Shown here piece after piece: positions 62,545 to 64,000 of a stretch of 64,000 nucleotides of DNA. The notes below the pieces were generated by a model. That model was not told the origin of the DNA. It did not search any database and was given only the letters and a program-made list of their open reading frames with translations. Location of the stretch: the NCBI GenBank assembly GCA_021234155.1, contig JAJEKV010000087.1, forward strand, positions 3,713,242-3,777,241, given 5' to 3'. The translations under genes and the position numbers were made by a program. Position 1 is the first letter of the stretch. Each line of letters opens with the position of its first letter. This DNA is from Isoetes taiwanensis. Taxonomy: Eukaryota > Streptophyta > Lycopodiopsida > Isoetales > Isoetaceae.

Positions 62545-62633
62545 ATGGCAGAGCACAAAAACCCCATATTCAATGAAATAGTTATAGTTGGCGCAGGCAT
62601 TTCAGGCCTTGCCACAACCCTCTCCTTTCACAG
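62545..62633 (+). CDS. First exon of a likely FAD-dependent monooxygenase
   Basis: ATG followed by EHKNPIFNEIVIVGAGISGL, then ATTLSFHR, ending at a good donor (TTTCACAG/GTCTGT). The hydrophobic strand followed by GxGxxG is the dinucleotide-binding start of flavin-dependent oxidoreductases, and this spacing is usual in plant salicylate-hydroxylase-like monooxygenases. No second exon was recognised before the window end, so the gene may be cut off by the window or be a fragment. Confidence 0.45.
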
Positions 62634-63425
62634 GTCTGTGTTTTTTCTGTGTGTTCTTCTAACCATCCTTGCGAACTAAGTTGCAAGGATACCCTGTAAA
62701 TGGAGATGAAAGTGATATATCTTTGCTAACCATGACCTCAACAGCATTAGACACCTTGAAGATTGTGGTCTGCATATGTCCATTACAGTTGAGGTCCGTC
62801 AAAAAGTTTGTACTGTTGACTTTAGATTTTTTTACAACTGTAATCTCAAAGATGTCTTCAATGTGTGCTTCTACATCCTTCTAAAATTTCTGAGGTTTAG
62901 GGCCTGGAAGAAGTAGATCAAAACCATGATGATAGTTTTTGATGCAAAGGAGAAATCAACAAGATCTCGAAGAATTTGAGCACCAATGGTATATCCATCT
63001 TCATATACAAAAATATACAGCTTCTATACCCGTGACAAAAAGTCTTGCTTCCTTCAACTGCCGAATACATCTGGCTGTTCACCTTGAAAGAAACCCATGG
63101 GACGAAATCGAACGTAAAACAACTCTAAAGAAGAATTGCTCGATGTCTACATGCCAGTTTGCCCCATACTATACTAATATAAAAATACGTGCATAACATT
63201 GCGATTACAAAAAAATTGTTGAGCGAGAAAAAAGGATGCGCACGCTCTATTAAAAACATACTTTATACATAGAACTAAACACATGCCTAAATCATATGAA
63301 AACCACTGCAAAAAAAGCGTACGAATATACATTTTGCGTGATGAACTATTTTTTGTAATATTGGACTTCGATGTCATGAGTCAATACTATTCTGTCATCT
63401 ATGAGTTTCCACCATGTTTTGGCAG

Positions 63426-63631
63426 GCCTGTCCAAACCCAATGATCACCCTCTTATGGATCTTGCTCATGATATTGCCTAGCATAAGTTCCCAATTGAAG
63501 TTGCTAGGAAATGCCCTTTGTTACCTCATTTGGTCCGTCACATTATTAATAAGTTTTCTGGTCCAAATGCCAATTTGTTAGATCTTAGGCGCTGTCACCA
63601 TTGTCCTTGCCTTTGTGGAATTCCTTCATAG
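63426..63631 (+). pseudogene. Coding remnant with Cys/His-rich end
   Basis: After an acceptor-like TTTTGGCAG the frame reads GLSKPNDHPLMDLAHDIA, a TAG, then HKFPIEVARKCPLLPHLVRH and RRCHHCPCLCGIPS before TAG at 63,629. The internal TAG stands where CAG would be expected. Family unknown. Confidence 0.3.
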
Positions 63632-64000
63632 TGCAGAGTTACTCAATCTTCATTGGCATGAAATTATTTTTGCTTCCTCACATGGTAGTTTCTTCATTCA
63701 TTCCTCTAAAACTGACTAACATGCCTTCCATGCTTGGGGCTCAGTTACATACTGCAAGAGACCATACTGCCTTATAGCTCTAATACAACAGTTTATCTCA
63801 CTTGCTGTTTATAGTGAGGTAGATGGAGAAAAAAATTTCTTAGGGTCTTTTTGCTTGGGCATTTTGGTCTTTTTTCTCCAGCATTAATGTATTGTTCCTA
63901 TTTTCACTAATATTAGCGTATCATACATTATTAATTACAATTTTTTCATGATGTAAATGCATATAAAATACATATACATATATGTCCTCTTCTCGAGTGT

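Overview
The window looks like nuclear DNA from a land plant with a large, transposon-rich genome. The evidence is an intact plant-type alpha-dioxygenase gene with ten exons and GT-AG introns, plant Ty3/gypsy elements of the chromovirus and Athila/Tat types, a Ty1/copia-type element with an initiator-Met-tRNA primer site, LINEs with microsatellite tails, and hAT and Tourist-like MITEs. There are no bacterial features. I cannot name the species. The unfamiliar gene fragments make a non-angiosperm plant a fair guess, no more.

Layout. 0-2.5 kb: fragments of decayed, transposon-like genes. 2.7-6.7 kb (minus): a truncated, frameshifted chromovirus-type Ty3/gypsy element carrying a MITE. 6.9-8.4 kb (minus): an unrecognised two-frame ORF with its own TATA box, next to three copies of a 64-bp palindrome. 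9.3-11.65 kb (minus): a broken gene whose C-terminus is a divergent histone H3 fold behind a Lys/Glu-rich extension. A hAT-type element, itself holding a Tourist-type MITE, splits that extension. 11.8-14.6 kb: a tandem array of one unrecognised gene fragment. 15.6-20.6 kb (plus): the alpha-dioxygenase gene, the only clearly intact host gene. 22.7-40.5 kb: a GC-rich satellite holding two nested LTR elements. The first (23,282-34,378) is gag-pol plus a large coiled-coil ORF3 and an antisense Cys-rich ORF. The second (35,995-40,414) is non-coding and shares primer-site and polypurine-tract type with the first. 41.5-45.2 kb: a non-autonomous copia-type element whose 5' LTR is interrupted by a LINE. 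46.8-49.7 kb (minus): a decayed DUF7869-like gene. 50-58.5 kb (plus): a decayed locus with duplicated core promoters, an RGG-box exon, an NIF/FCP1-like phosphatase exon and many CACGC/GCGTG palindromes. 58.8-61.7 kb (minus): a second copy of the ORF3 end and an inverted copia LTR fragment. 62-64 kb: small exons, including the start of a likely FAD-dependent monooxygenase.

How parts relate. The two LTR elements at 23-40 kb probably form an autonomous/non-autonomous pair: both have TG..CA ends, a hairpin directly after TGTTAG, a GTTTGGTG-G-rich polypurine tract, a similar primer site, and a GC-only 5-bp target duplication in the same satellite. Most coding disruptions are single stops or indels. 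Several stops are TAG where Q (CAG) is expected, which fits decay of methylated CHG sites.
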